Assembly: GCF_028993575.1 (NCBI RefSeq) | Contig: NZ_CP118615.1 | Location: 4,679,001-4,743,000, forward strand | Direction of reading: 5' to 3' | Source: Micromonospora cathayae | GTDB taxonomy: Bacteria > Actinomycetota > Actinomycetes > Mycobacteriales > Micromonosporaceae | Length of the DNA stretch: 64,000 nucleotides | Shown: piece by piece, positions 17,298 through 27,100 of the stretch | Layout: each line of letters opens with the position of its first letter | Position numbering within the stretch: position 1 is the first letter of the stretch | Notes under the pieces: model-generated | Database searches by the model: none | Told to the model about the DNA's origin: nothing | Seen by the model: the letters and a program-made list of their open reading frames with translations, nothing else | Made by a program: the position numbers and the translations under genes

Positions 17298-18512
17298 TCA
17301 GGTCAGCGGGTCCAGGTACAGCACGGGCAGGCCGTTGACGATCCTCGCCTCGGCGATCAGGTACGCGATCACCTGGTCCGGGGTCCAGGTGGGATGGTTC
17401 TGCAGTACCCGGGCGGCGGCCCCGGCGAGGTGCGGCGCCGCCTGCGAGGTGCCGCTGATCAGGTTGTCGGCCGCGGTGTCGCTGGTGTACCAGGCAGACC
17501 GGATGCTGACCCCGGGGGCGTAGATGTCGACGCAGGGGCCGTAGTTGGAGAAACTGGCCCGGGTCCCGTTCGACTGGACGGCCCCGACGGTGACCGCGGT
17601 GGGGACCGATCCGGGGGAGTAGTTGCAGGCGTTCGTGTTGCTGTTGCCGGCGGCCACCGTGTAGACGATCCCGTCGGCGACGGAGTTCGCCACCGCGGTG
17701 TTGAGCGCGGTACTGATGGCGCCGCTGAGGCTGAAGTTCGCCACCGCCGGCTGGCCGGCCTGGTGGTCGGAGGTCACCCAGTTGATCCCGGCGACCACCT
17801 GCGCCATCGTGCCGCCGCTACCACAGCTGGTCACCTTCACCGCCACCAGCGACACCTCCTTGGCCACCCCGTACGTCCGGCCGCCGACCACCCCGGCGAC
17901 GTGGGTGCCGTGGCCGGTGCAGTCGTCGGCGGGCGGCGCGCCGTCGACCGCGTCGTACCCGTACCGGGCCCGCCCGCCGAACTCGACGTGGGTGAGCCGG
18001 ATGCCGCTGTCGATGATGTACGCGGTCACTCCCCGGCCGGTGCTGACGTAGCTGTACGTGCCGCTCAACGGCGACGAATCCTGGTCGAGGAAGTCGAGGT
18101 TCCAGGGCGCGTTGGTCTGGGTGGCGGTCGGCCGTACCGTCTGGTTCTGCTCCACCCAGGCCACGGCCGGGTCGGCGGCCAGCCGGCGGGCGGCCGGTTC
18201 GGGCAGCCGGATCTCGAAGCCGTTGAGTGCGTGACCGTAGCGGTGCCCGACGGTGCCGCCGTACCGGGCGGCGAGGGCGTCGGCGCGGTCGGAGACGGCG
18301 GCGACGCGGGTGCCGGCAGGTCCGCCGGCGGCCCGGTCGGTGAGCGCGACCAGGTAGCTGCCGGGGACGGCGGTGGGCCCGCCGGCCTGCCGGATCTCAC
18401 CGACGGCGGGGGCCGCGACCGCCGGGCCGGTGAGCGCGGCGGCCAGCAGGGCCGAGGCGGCGAGCGCGCCGGCCACGATCAGCCGGTGGCGACGGGGGGT
18501 ACGGGGAAGCAT
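17298..18512 (-). CDS. Secreted S8 family serine peptidase with I9 propeptide
   Basis: 404 aa proteinase-K/aqualysin-type subtilase. It has a signal peptide (basic start MLPRTPRRHR, then a hydrophobic stretch to AVAAP), an inhibitor-I9 propeptide (residues about 45-125), then the catalytic domain. The catalytic Asp is in YIIDSGIRLTHVEF, His in CTGHGTHVAGVVGG, and Ser in ISGTSQAAPHLAG. ATG at 18512 is chosen because AAGGAGG sits 8 nt upstream; the in-frame start at 18593 would put 27 polar residues before the signal peptide. There is no C-terminal P-domain. It is probably an extracellular protein-degrading enzyme. Confidence 0.93.
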   Translation of the reverse strand: MLPRTPRRHRLIVAGALAASALLAAALTGPAVAAPAVGEIRQAGGPTAVPGSYLVALTDRAAGGPAGTRVAAVSDRADALAARYGGTVGHRYGHALNGFEIRLPEPAARRLAADPAVAWVEQNQTVRPTATQTNAPWNLDFLDQDSSPLSGTYSYVSTGRGVTAYIIDSGIRLTHVEFGGRARYGYDAVDGAPPADDCTGHGTHVAGVVGGRTYGVAKEVSLVAVKVTSCGSGGTMAQVVAGINWVTSDHQAGQPAVANFSLSGAISTALNTAVANSVADGIVYTVAAGNSNTNACNYSPGSVPTAVTVGAVQSNGTRASFSNYGPCVDIYAPGVSIRSAWYTSDTAADNLISGTSQAAPHLAGAAARVLQNHPTWTPDQVIAYLIAEARIVNGLPVLYLDPLT

Positions 18513-18627
18513 CGATCCGGTCCTCCTTGCGTCGGCCGCCAGCGGCCACACCGGACCGGGCGGCGATTCGGACGGTACGACGACGCTACCCACTCAATCC
18601 GTATCCGTCGATGTCAGAATGCGGCTA

Positions 18628-18663
18628 GAAGGGGGCACCCGCCGCCAGGCGGGTGCCCCCTTC
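18628..18663 (-). terminator. Terminator of the pectate lyase gene
   Basis: Perfect 16-bp stem (18628-18643 with 18648-18663) and a 4-nt loop, 22 bp beyond the pectate lyase stop. It sits between that gene and the downstream co-directional peptidase gene. Confidence 0.85.
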
Positions 18664-18684
18664 GTGAACGAACGTGTCCCGTGA

Positions 18685-19908
18685 CTACCGGAAGGTCACG
18701 TCACTTCTGTTGACCTTGCAGTTGGCGTCGTTCCAGCCCTCACCGAGGTAGCTGGGCTCGCTGCCCTTGGGCACACCCTTGTACTTGCCGCAGATGGTGG
18801 CCGAGCCGATGACGACCACGCGGGTGATGGTCGCGGTGTCGTTCCAGTTGCTGTTGATGCCGGCGAGCATGTCGATGTCGTCGACGAGGACGTTGTCGAT
18901 ACGCACGTGACGGGTGTGTGAGGTGGAACAGTTGCCACAGCCGCGGTACAGCTTGCCGGATCCCTTGAGGTAGAAGCCGGAGATGCTGACCGTGCCGTTG
19001 CCGTTGTGCTGGAAGGTCTTGTCGCTGCCGTTGCGCGCGCCGCCACCGATGACGTAGGAGGTCCCGCCGTTGGTCTGCTTGAAGGTGGCGGCGTCCTCAC
19101 CGATGTCGTTCCACCACACGTTGCGCAACGTGCAGGTGCCCTCGCAGTGCACGCCGTCACCGGCGGGCGAACCGAGGATGACGTTCTGCAACGTGCCGCC
19201 ATTGGCGATCTTGAACATCGGGTCCTGCGACTCGCCCTGCCCACCGTCACCGATACAGCAGTAGGTCTTCATCCCGCCGTCGAAGGTGCCGGAGACGTTG
19301 ACGGTGCCCGAGATGCTCACCGAGCCGGCCGACGACGGCCACGCACCGGTCGGCGTGCCGGGGTTGCTGGGCGGGCTGGTCGTCGGACCGCTGGTGGGGC
19401 TGGAGGTGGGGCCACCGGTCGGACTGGTGGTCGGGGTCGACCCGCCGCTGGAGTACGTCTCGAACTCGGCGATCCGCGGGGTGCCGGACGCGCTGGTGAT
19501 GACGAAGGAGAGCTTCTTCAGCGACGTCGAGGAGAAGGTGATGGTGCTCGGGGCGCTGCTGCCGCTGGCCAGGACGGAGCCGGTGTCGTGGTTCTTGAGC
19601 TGCCAGCCGCTGATCGAGCCGCCGCCCGAGGCCTGTGCGATGACGGCCGAGGACACCGTGGTGGCGCTGCCCCACTTGACCGAGACCGTGCCGGTCGAGC
19701 CGCTCGGCGACCAGTAGGTGCTGGCGTTGCCGTCGATGACGTTGCCATAGCTGGTGCCACTGGCCTTGCTGGAGCCGTCAGCACCGGCGCCGAGGCTCAG
19801 GTTGGTGGCGGCCGAGGCGTTGGGAACCTGCAGCGCCAGCGCGACGACGGCGCCTGCGACCGCGGTGGCACCGCCGGCCAGCCACCGCGTGGCGACTTTG
19901 CGTTTCAT
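18685..19908 (-). CDS. Secreted pectate lyase, polysaccharide lyase family 3, with N-terminal carbohydrate-binding domain
   Basis: 407 aa. Signal peptide (MKRKVATRWLAGG, then a hydrophobic segment to NASAAT) and a discoidin/F5-8C-like binding domain (residues 35-155; NVIDGNASTYWSPSG, then SGWQLKNHDTGSVLASG). A Thr/Ser/Pro/Gly-rich linker follows, then a PL3 beta-helix domain (residues 200-407; CCIGDGGQGESQDPMFKI, GDGVHCEGTCTLRNVWW, GEDAATFKQ). PL3 enzymes cleave polygalacturonate by calcium-dependent elimination. A palindromic operator lies 36 nt upstream, and a good AAGGTGA ribosome site precedes ATG at 19908. It suggests plant-polysaccharide degradation. Confidence 0.93.
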   Translation of the reverse strand: MKRKVATRWLAGGATAVAGAVVALALQVPNASAATNLSLGAGADGSSKASGTSYGNVIDGNASTYWSPSGSTGTVSVKWGSATTVSSAVIAQASGGGSISGWQLKNHDTGSVLASGSSAPSTITFSSTSLKKLSFVITSASGTPRIAEFETYSSGGSTPTTSPTGGPTSSPTSGPTTSPPSNPGTPTGAWPSSAGSVSISGTVNVSGTFDGGMKTYCCIGDGGQGESQDPMFKIANGGTLQNVILGSPAGDGVHCEGTCTLRNVWWNDIGEDAATFKQTNGGTSYVIGGGARNGSDKTFQHNGNGTVSISGFYLKGSGKLYRGCGNCSTSHTRHVRIDNVLVDDIDMLAGINSNWNDTATITRVVVIGSATICGKYKGVPKGSEPSYLGEGWNDANCKVNRSDVTFR

Positions 19909-19943
19909 CTGAGTTTCACCTTTCGAGCATGAGCACTTGGACG

Positions 19944-19957
19944 GGAAAGCGCTTTCC
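19944..19957. promoter_or_regulatory. LacI-type palindromic operator
   Basis: Perfect 14-bp palindrome GGAAAGCGCTTTCC with the central CG step typical of LacI/GalR-family operators. It lies between the predicted -10 box and the start of the pectate lyase gene, ideal for repression. No LacI-family gene is in the window. Confidence 0.7.
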
Positions 19958-19961
19958 GGTA

Positions 19962-19990
19962 ACGATAGAGACTGGCCGATGGTGAGGCAA
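19962..19990 (-). promoter_or_regulatory. Pectate lyase promoter
   Basis: On the reverse strand: -35 TTGCCT (19985-19990), 17-bp spacer, -10 TATCGT (19962-19967). The LacI-type palindrome starts a few bases downstream. Confidence 0.6.
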
Positions 19991-20462
19991 GAGTCACACC
20001 GTATTTGTGAACTTTGTTCTCTAGTATCCGATATGGCTTACCGGCTCTGCCGCGCCACTGGACCTGCCCGAGCGGGCCCGGCGCGGCGGGCTCGTGCCGG
20101 TGGCGGGGGCGGGCGTGGCTGCCTCCCCGGGGCTGCGTCGTCCCGGCCGGGTGTGACCCTCGGTCTCGGCCCGGTACGCGTCCGACCCGTCCCGCACCCT
20201 CCGCGCCGGCGCTGTCACCTTCGGTGGTGAACGGTGTCGTCGGATGGAAGGTGTTTGCGTGGGTAAATGTTGTCGACTCATGAATGCTATCGCCGGTCCG
20301 TCCAGGGGAATGTGCCGTCCCTGCCCGCGATCCGTATTGCCGGCCGGAATTCACCAATCGATCGGATGATGGGGTGACGCCGTTCGGTCAAGTACGTCGG
20401 CCGTCCTGGTCGGTATAGTCTCCGGTCAAAATTGGTGGGTCACGCCGATGTGGGGAGTGTCG
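19991..20462. other. Intergenic region between pectate lyase and mbtH
   Basis: No convincing gene is seen in this stretch. It is AT-richer than its neighbours at both ends. A -10-like TATAGT at 20414-20419 could serve the mbtH gene, with a transcript start near 20425, but no good -35 box is visible. Open frames here lack codon bias or family resemblance. Confidence 0.4.
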
Positions 20463-20672
20463 ATGGAAGAATCCGCGGACCTGCGCCGCTACCAGGTCGT
20501 GGTCAACGACGAGGAGCAGTACTCGATCTGGCCGGAGGAGTCGGACCTGCCGGCCGGCTGGCGGGCCGTGGGCGTCACCGGTGACCGGGCGGCCTGCCTG
20601 GCGCACATCGACCAGGTCTGGACCGACCTGCGCCCGCGCAGCCTGCGCGAATGGTTGGCGGCGCAGGGCTGA
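20463..20672 (+). CDS. mbtH: MbtH-like protein
   Basis: 69 aa MbtH family protein, the small chaperone that binds NRPS adenylation domains and is often needed for their solubility and activity. The family signature is visible: [16 protein letters not shown], then LPAGWRAVG, then [20 protein letters not shown] at 20463 is preferred, with GGGGAG about 5 nt upstream; a GTG at 20457 is in frame. It precedes the NRPS operon by 436 nt and is probably the partner of one or more of its four A domains. It may be driven by its own promoter. Confidence 0.95.
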   Translation: MEESADLRRYQVVVNDEEQYSIWPEESDLPAGWRAVGVTGDRAACLAHIDQVWTDLRPRSLREWLAAQG

Positions 20673-21108
20673 CCCGGCCGGGCCGCCCTCGACGGGGCCG
20701 GCCGTGGCCGTACGGAGGACCGGCACGGCCACGGTCGTCACGCCCGTGGACCGGTCCACCCATCGTGGACCCGGGGCGCCGTCGACCGCCCGGACCGACC
20801 CGTCCGGCCACCGTCGACGGTCCGAACCGGACCCTGCGTCCCGCGTTCTCCGGTAGTGCGAGTTGATGCCCCCATTGTCCGAAAGCGGGTGAGATGATCA
20901 CCCCGGTTATCCGGTTTCCGGTGCGGGGCCCGTGGCGACATTCCTGCCGGTTGACAGACGTGGATCGCTCTCGTAGCTTCTTGTCAGCCATTCCCCGGTC
21001 GACGACATTTCGTAATGTTGGCGAGGCGGTAGGGAATGGCAATTACCCGTGGTCGAACCACTCCCCAGGGTGTTTCTGTCCGCCCATGCGGACGTGAAGG
21101 AGTCCACC
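20673..21108 (+). promoter_or_regulatory. Promoter and structured 5' leader of the NRPS operon
   Basis: No gene is seen here. A near-consensus promoter (-35 TTGACA at 20951-20956, 17-bp spacer, -10 TAGCTT at 20974-20979) predicts a start near 20986 and a leader of about 120 nt. The leader contains an outer 8-bp stem CCATTCCC/GGGAATGG (20988-20995 with 21032-21039) that encloses a small hairpin ACATT-TCGT-AATGT. A second 6-bp hairpin GTCCGC/GCGGAC (21078-21093) ends 3 nt before the AAGGAG ribosome site at 21097. A further 6-bp inverted repeat (20887-20903) lies upstream of the -35 box. Attenuation or translational control is inference. Confidence 0.65.
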
Positions 21109-24100
21109 GTGCCGGCAACGCCCTCCGACGCCGACGGCCGGTACGGCACGGTCACGTTGCAGTCGGGCATGCTGTTCACCCAGGAACACCAGCCCGGCTC
21201 GGGCATCGACATCCTTCAGGTCGTCGTGGACTGGCCCGCGCCACTGGACCCGGCGGCCATGCGGACCGCCTGGCAGCACGCCACCGAACGGCACCAGGTG
21301 CTGCGGACCGCCTTCGTCTGGCCGCACGATGGTGAACCGGCCCAGCAGGTCCGCCCCCGGGCGAGCCTGCCGGTGACCCACCACGACTGGTCCGGCCAGC
21401 CGGACGCCGTCCGCGCCGAACGACTGGCCCGGTTCCTCGCCGACGACCGGGCCGCCGGGTTCGACTCCGCCGTCGCGCCGCTGGCCCGGGTCACCCTGCT
21501 CACCCACGGGCCGGACCGGCACACCCTCACCGTCACCCTGCACCACGCCATCCTCGACGGCCGCTCGGTGCACATGCTGCTCGACGAGGTGTGCGCCGAA
21601 CACGACGCGATCCTCGCCGGCCGCCGCTACGACGCGCCCGCCCGACGGCCGTTCCGTGACTACGTGGTCTGGGCGGCCGACCGTCCCCTCGACGCCGACC
21701 GGGACTTCTGGCGCGAGCGCCTCGCCGACGTGTCCCTGCCCACCCCGCTGCCGCTGACCGGCCGGCCCGACGACCCGCCCCGCGCGGTCGACTCGGTCCG
21801 GGAGATCGGCTGCTCCCTGACCGCCCCGGCCACCGCCGCCCTGACCACGGCCGCCCGTGCCGTCGGGGTGCCGGTGAGCACCCTGGTCACCGCCGCCTGG
21901 TCGGTGCTGCTGCACCGGTACGCCGGGCTGACCGACGTGGTGTTCGGGTCCACCCGTACCTGCCGGCACGGCACCGTCGAGGGCGCCGACCGGATGCTCG
22001 GCCTGCTGATCAACACGGTGCCGATGCGGATCCGGGTCGACCCCGACCAGCCGGTCCGCGACTGGCTCCGCGACGTCCGCTGCCAGGTCGACGAGGTCCG
22101 GCCGCACCAGTTCGCCCCGCTGCGCCTGATCCAGCAGTGGGCGGGCGTGCCGGCCAGCACCGCGCTGTTCGACAGCCTCCTGATGTACGAGCACCGGGAC
22201 CTGCAGAGCGCGCTGGGCCGGACGGTGGCCGGCTGGGGCGACCGGGTCGCCCGCGTCCACCGGCATCCCGGCCCGCCGGTCACCGTGTGCGTCTTCGGCG
22301 AACCGACGCTCACCGTGCTGCTCTACCACGACCGTCGCCGCCTCACCGACGCCACCGCCGACGCGCTGCTGCGCCACCTCGAGGTGGTCCTCACCGGACT
22401 CGCCGACGGACTCGACCGGCCGGTCGCCGCGCTGCCGCTGCTCGGCCCCACCGACCGGGCCCTGCTCGTCGGCTTCCGTACCGTCACCGACCCGGCCCCG
22501 GCCGGCACCTACCCGGCCGCCGCCACCGTGCCGGACCTGGTCGCCGCCGCCGCCGACCGGCGGCCCGACGCGGTCGCGCTGGTCGGCCCGGACGGTGCCA
22601 CGCTCACCTACCGGGCCCTCGACGAGCGCGCCAACCGGCTCGCCCACCAGCTCGTCGCCGCCGGTGTCCGCCGGGACGAACCGGTGGCGGTGGCCCTGCC
22701 CCGCTCGGTGGAGCTGATCGTCACCCTGCTCGCCGTACTCAAGGCCGGTGCCGCCTACCTGCCGCTGGACCCCGACGACCCGCCGGCCCGTACCCGGCAG
22801 CTGCTCGCCGCCGCCGGCGACCCGCCGGTGCTCGCCGCCGGCGAGGTGCCCGGCGCGACCCGGCTGCTGCGGCTGGCCGACCTGGTCCGGGCCGCCGCCG
22901 ACCAGCCGGCCACCGCCCCCACCGGCCGGACCCATCCCGCCGGGCTGGCCTACGTCTGCTTCACCTCCGGCTCCACCGGCACCCCGAAGGGGGTCGCGGT
23001 CGGACACTCCGCCGTGGTCCGGCTCGTCCACCAGCCCGGCTACCTGCGCCTCGGCCCCACCGAGACGCTGCTGCAACTCGCCCCGGTGGCCTTCGACGCG
23101 GCCACCCTGGAGATCTGGGGCGCGCTGGCCAGCGGGGCCCGGCTGGTGGTCGCCCCACCCGGCGCGCTCGACCTGGCCGAACTGGCCCGGCTGCTGCGCC
23201 GGGAACGGATCACCGTGCTCTGGCTGACCGCCGGGCTGTTCCACCAGCTCGTCGAGTTCGACCCGGACTGCCTCGCCGGGGTCGGCCAGCTCCTCGCCGG
23301 CGGGGACGTGCTCGCCCCCGGGGCGGTCCGCCGGGCGCTGCGGGCCCGCCCCGGCGCGACCCTGGTCAACGGGTACGGGCCGACCGAGAACACCACCTTC
23401 ACCACCGTGCACCCGATGACCGACCCGCAGGCCGTACCCGACCCGGTGCCGATCGGCCGGCCGGTGCCCCGGACCAGCGTGTACGTCCTCGACCCGCAGG
23501 GCCGGCCGGTGCCTGTGGGGGTACCCGGTGAGCTGTACACCGGTGGTGCCGGCCTGGCCCGGGGCTACCTCGGCCGGCCGGCGGCCACCGCGGCGGCCTT
23601 CCTGCCCGACCCGTTCGACCCGCGCCCCGGCGCGCGGATGTACCGCACCGGCGACCGGGTGCGCTGGCGTCCCGACGGCACCCTCGACTTCCTCGGTCGC
23701 ATCGACGAGCAGGTGAAGATCCGTGGGTTCCGGGTCGAACCCGGTGAGGTGGCCGCCGTGCTGCGCACCCACCCCGGGGTCGGCGACGCCGTGGTGGTGG
23801 TCGACGGGACGGGGGAGCGCCGCCGACTGCTCGCCTACCTGACCCCGCGCCCGGACGCGGTCCCGCCGACGCCGTCGGAGCTGGCCCGGTACGCCACCGA
23901 GCAACTCCCGGCGCACCTGCGCCCGGCCGCCCACCTGGTGCTGCCCGCCCTGCCGCTGAACCGCAACGGCAAGGTCGACCGGCGGGCGTTGCCGCTGCCG
24001 GAACAGCCCGCCCCCCGCGTCGTCGACCCGCTGACCGACCCCGGCCAACTCCGGCTGGCCGCCCTCTGGGCCGAACTGCTGGGCAGCTCCCCGTCCGGCA

Positions 24101-27100
24101 CCGACGACGACTTCTTCGTCCTCGGCGGGAACTCGCTGCTCGCCACCCGGCTCACCTTCGTCGTCGCCGACCGGTTCGGCGTCGAGCTTCCGGTCCGTGA
24201 GGTGTACGACCACCCGACGCTCGCCGGCCTGGCCCGGGTGATCGGCGAGCGGACCGCCCCCGGTGTCCCGGCCGCCGCCCCCGGGGTGGTCCGCCGGGAC
24301 CGGACCGCCTACCGGGCCGTCGCGGCGACCCCGACCGTGGCCCCGACCGCGCCCGGAACCCCGCCCCAGCCCGCCCCCGCTGACAGTGCCGGGCACCCGG
24401 GCCGCGCTGCCGCCGACGGGGGAGGGCACCCGGGCCGGGCCGCCGACGGTGCCGGCGACCGGGCCGGGCACCCGGGCTGCGCCGCCGCCGACGGCGACGG
24501 GACAGGGCACCTGGTCCGGCCGGACGACGGGCCGTGGGCGCTGTGGCGCTGGGTCGGGCTACGGGCCGCCGGGTTCCCGGTCGACACGCTGACCGCCCTC
24601 GGTGACCCGGAGCTGGTCCGGGCCGCCGACGCGGTGCTGGCCGCCGAGGACCGGCTCACCCTCGCCCGCCGGGACCTGGCCGACCGGCTGCACCGGGTCC
24701 GGGCCGCCAGTCCGCCCGCCGAGCGGGCCCGCTGGAACCGGGCGGTCCGGCAGGTACGCCGGGACAGCGCACCGGACCCGCTGCCCGACGGGGCGGCGGC
24801 CGTCGACGGCGGGGCGCTGGTCGCGGCGCACGCCGCCCTGTGCGCCGCGCACACCGACGCCACCGCCGCGCGGAACGCGTACCGGGACGCCTACCAGCTC
24901 GCCGCGGTCCGCCGGTCCGCCGCGCTGCGCGCCACCGCCGCCGACCCGGCCTTCCGGGAGGCGGTCACCTGGCAGAACCGGCAGGCGCTGCGCACCGCCG
25001 TGGACCCGGTCCGGGCCACCACCGCCGGGAGCGGCTCCAAGCACCGCCAGCACGAGGCACTGGTCGCCACCTACCTCCAGCGGTACTGCGTCAAGAACGA
25101 CACCATCGGCTTCTTCGGCCCGGTCGGCTGGGCGCGGATCACCGGGCAGCCGGCCGCGCTGACCGTCCGGCACGGCCCGGCGCCGCTCGCCACCCGGACC
25201 GTCTACCTGGAGAACTGGGCGGTGGTCGAGGTCGCCGAGGCCCTCGCCACCCGCGACCCCCGGCTGCGGCCCTGGCTGGTGCCCCGCCGGATGCCGTTCC
25301 TGGCCGTCGTCGACGACCGGCTGCACATGCCGCTCACCCCACCGGTGCCGCTGCCCCCGCTGACGGCGCGGCTGCTGCGCGCCTGCGACGGTCTCCGGAC
25401 GGCCGGCGACCTCGCCGCCGAACTGGTCGCCGACCCCACCAGCGGGGTCAGCGACCCGGAGCAGGTGTACCGGCTGCTCGCCGAGCTGCGCGACGCCCGC
25501 CGGATCTCCTGGTCGCTGGAGGTACCGAAGGAGGACCTGCACCCGGAACGCGCGCTGCGGGCCCGGCTCACCGCCGTCGACGACCCGGCGGTACGGGACA
25601 CCGCGCTGGCCGCGCTCGACGACCTGGACCGGGCCCGGGACGCGGTGGCCGCGGCGGCCGGCGACGCCGACCGGCTCGCCGACGCCGTCACCGCCCTGGA
25701 GGAGCGGTTCACCGCCCTCACCGGCACGTCGCCGACCCGCCGCGCCGGCAAGGTGTACGCCGGCCGGACCCTGGTCTACGAGGACTGCCGCTCCGGCACC
25801 GAGGTCACCCTCGGCACGCACCTGACCGCCAGCCTCTGGCCGGCGCTGAGCCTGCTGCTGGAGAGCGTGCGCTGGTTCACCTCCGCCGGCGCGGCCCTGT
25901 TCCGGCGGGCCTGCGTCGAGCGGTACAAGGAACTCGTCGCCCGGACCGGTTCCACCACGGTGTCCTTCGCCGACTTCTGGCTGTGGGCCAACGACCTGCT
26001 GTTCGACCCGCCGGAGAAGCTCGTCGCCCCGGTGGTGCGCGGGTTGCAGGACCGGTGGGCGAAGATCCTGCCGGCGGCGGTCGACCACCGGATCGACGCC
26101 ACCTCCGCCGGGCTGCGTGCCGCCGTGCACGCCGCGTTCGCCGCGCCCCGACCCGGCTGGACCGGCGCGTACCAGCACAGCCCCGACGTGCTGCTCGCCG
26201 CCGACGGCCCGGACGCGGTCGCCCGGGGCGACTTCCACTGGGTGGTCGGCGAGGTGCACCCCGGCGTGAACACACTGCGCTCGGCACTGTTCGTCGCCCA
26301 GCACCCGGCCCCGGAGGACCTGCGCGCCGCGATGACCGCCGACCTGCCGCAGGGCCGCCTCGTGCTGGCCGCCACCGGCGAGGAGGGCGGCGCGTCGTCC
26401 CGGCTGACCGACAAGCTGGTCACCGACCGGGACGTGCGGCTGGTCTTCGGGCACGACAGCTGCGGACTCGACCCGGCCGGCTCGGTCACCGTCGCCGACT
26501 GCGTGCTCGCCCCGGTCGACGGGGTGCTCACCGTGACCAGCCGGGACGGCCGGCACCGGATGCCGCTGGCCGAGGCGCTCGGCGAGGCGCTGATGATGCA
26601 ACTGGTGCAGCGGTTCGACATCCGCCGCCCCGCCGACCACCAGCCCCGGATCACCGTCGACCGGGTCGTCCTGGCCCGGGAGAGCTGGCGGTTCCCCGCC
26701 ACCGACCTGGACGCGGCCCGACTCACCGACGAGGCCGACCGGTTCCCCCGGGTGCGGCGCTGGCAACGCGACCACGACCTGCCCCGGCACGTGTTCGTCA
26801 AGACGCCGGTGGAGGAGAAACCGTTCCACCTCGACTTCGCCAGCCTCGCCTCGGTCGACGTGTTCGCCCGCGCCGTCCGCCGCACCGTCGCCGCCGACCC
26901 GTCGGCCACCCTGCGGCTCACCGAGATGCTGCCCGGCCCCGACCAGAGCTGGCTCACCGACGAGCAGGGCCGGCCCCGCACGGCGGAACTGCGCCTCGTC
27001 GCCGTCGACACCCGTACCCCCGACCCGGTCGACACCCCGTCGACCGGCGCCGGAACCCCGGCCGCCGACCGGCCGCCGGTCAGCCCAGACCGCAACCAGG

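Noticed and set aside
20673..21108. A RiPP precursor peptide for the LanB proteins
   Set aside because: Short frames here have no leader/core pattern, no ribosome site and no Ser/Thr/Cys-rich core; the stretch is better explained as promoter and leader RNA.
21043..24510. 1155-codon open frame on the reverse strand opposite the first NRPS
   Set aside because: It mirrors the NRPS coding strand in GC-rich DNA, has Gly/Arg/Val/Gln-rich low-complexity composition and matches no family.
24840..27100. Long forward frame merging into the second NRPS from within the first
   Set aside because: The in-frame extension upstream of 27108 is an Arg/Pro-rich shadow of the LanB region; the NRPS start at 27108 has the coupled ATGA overlap.
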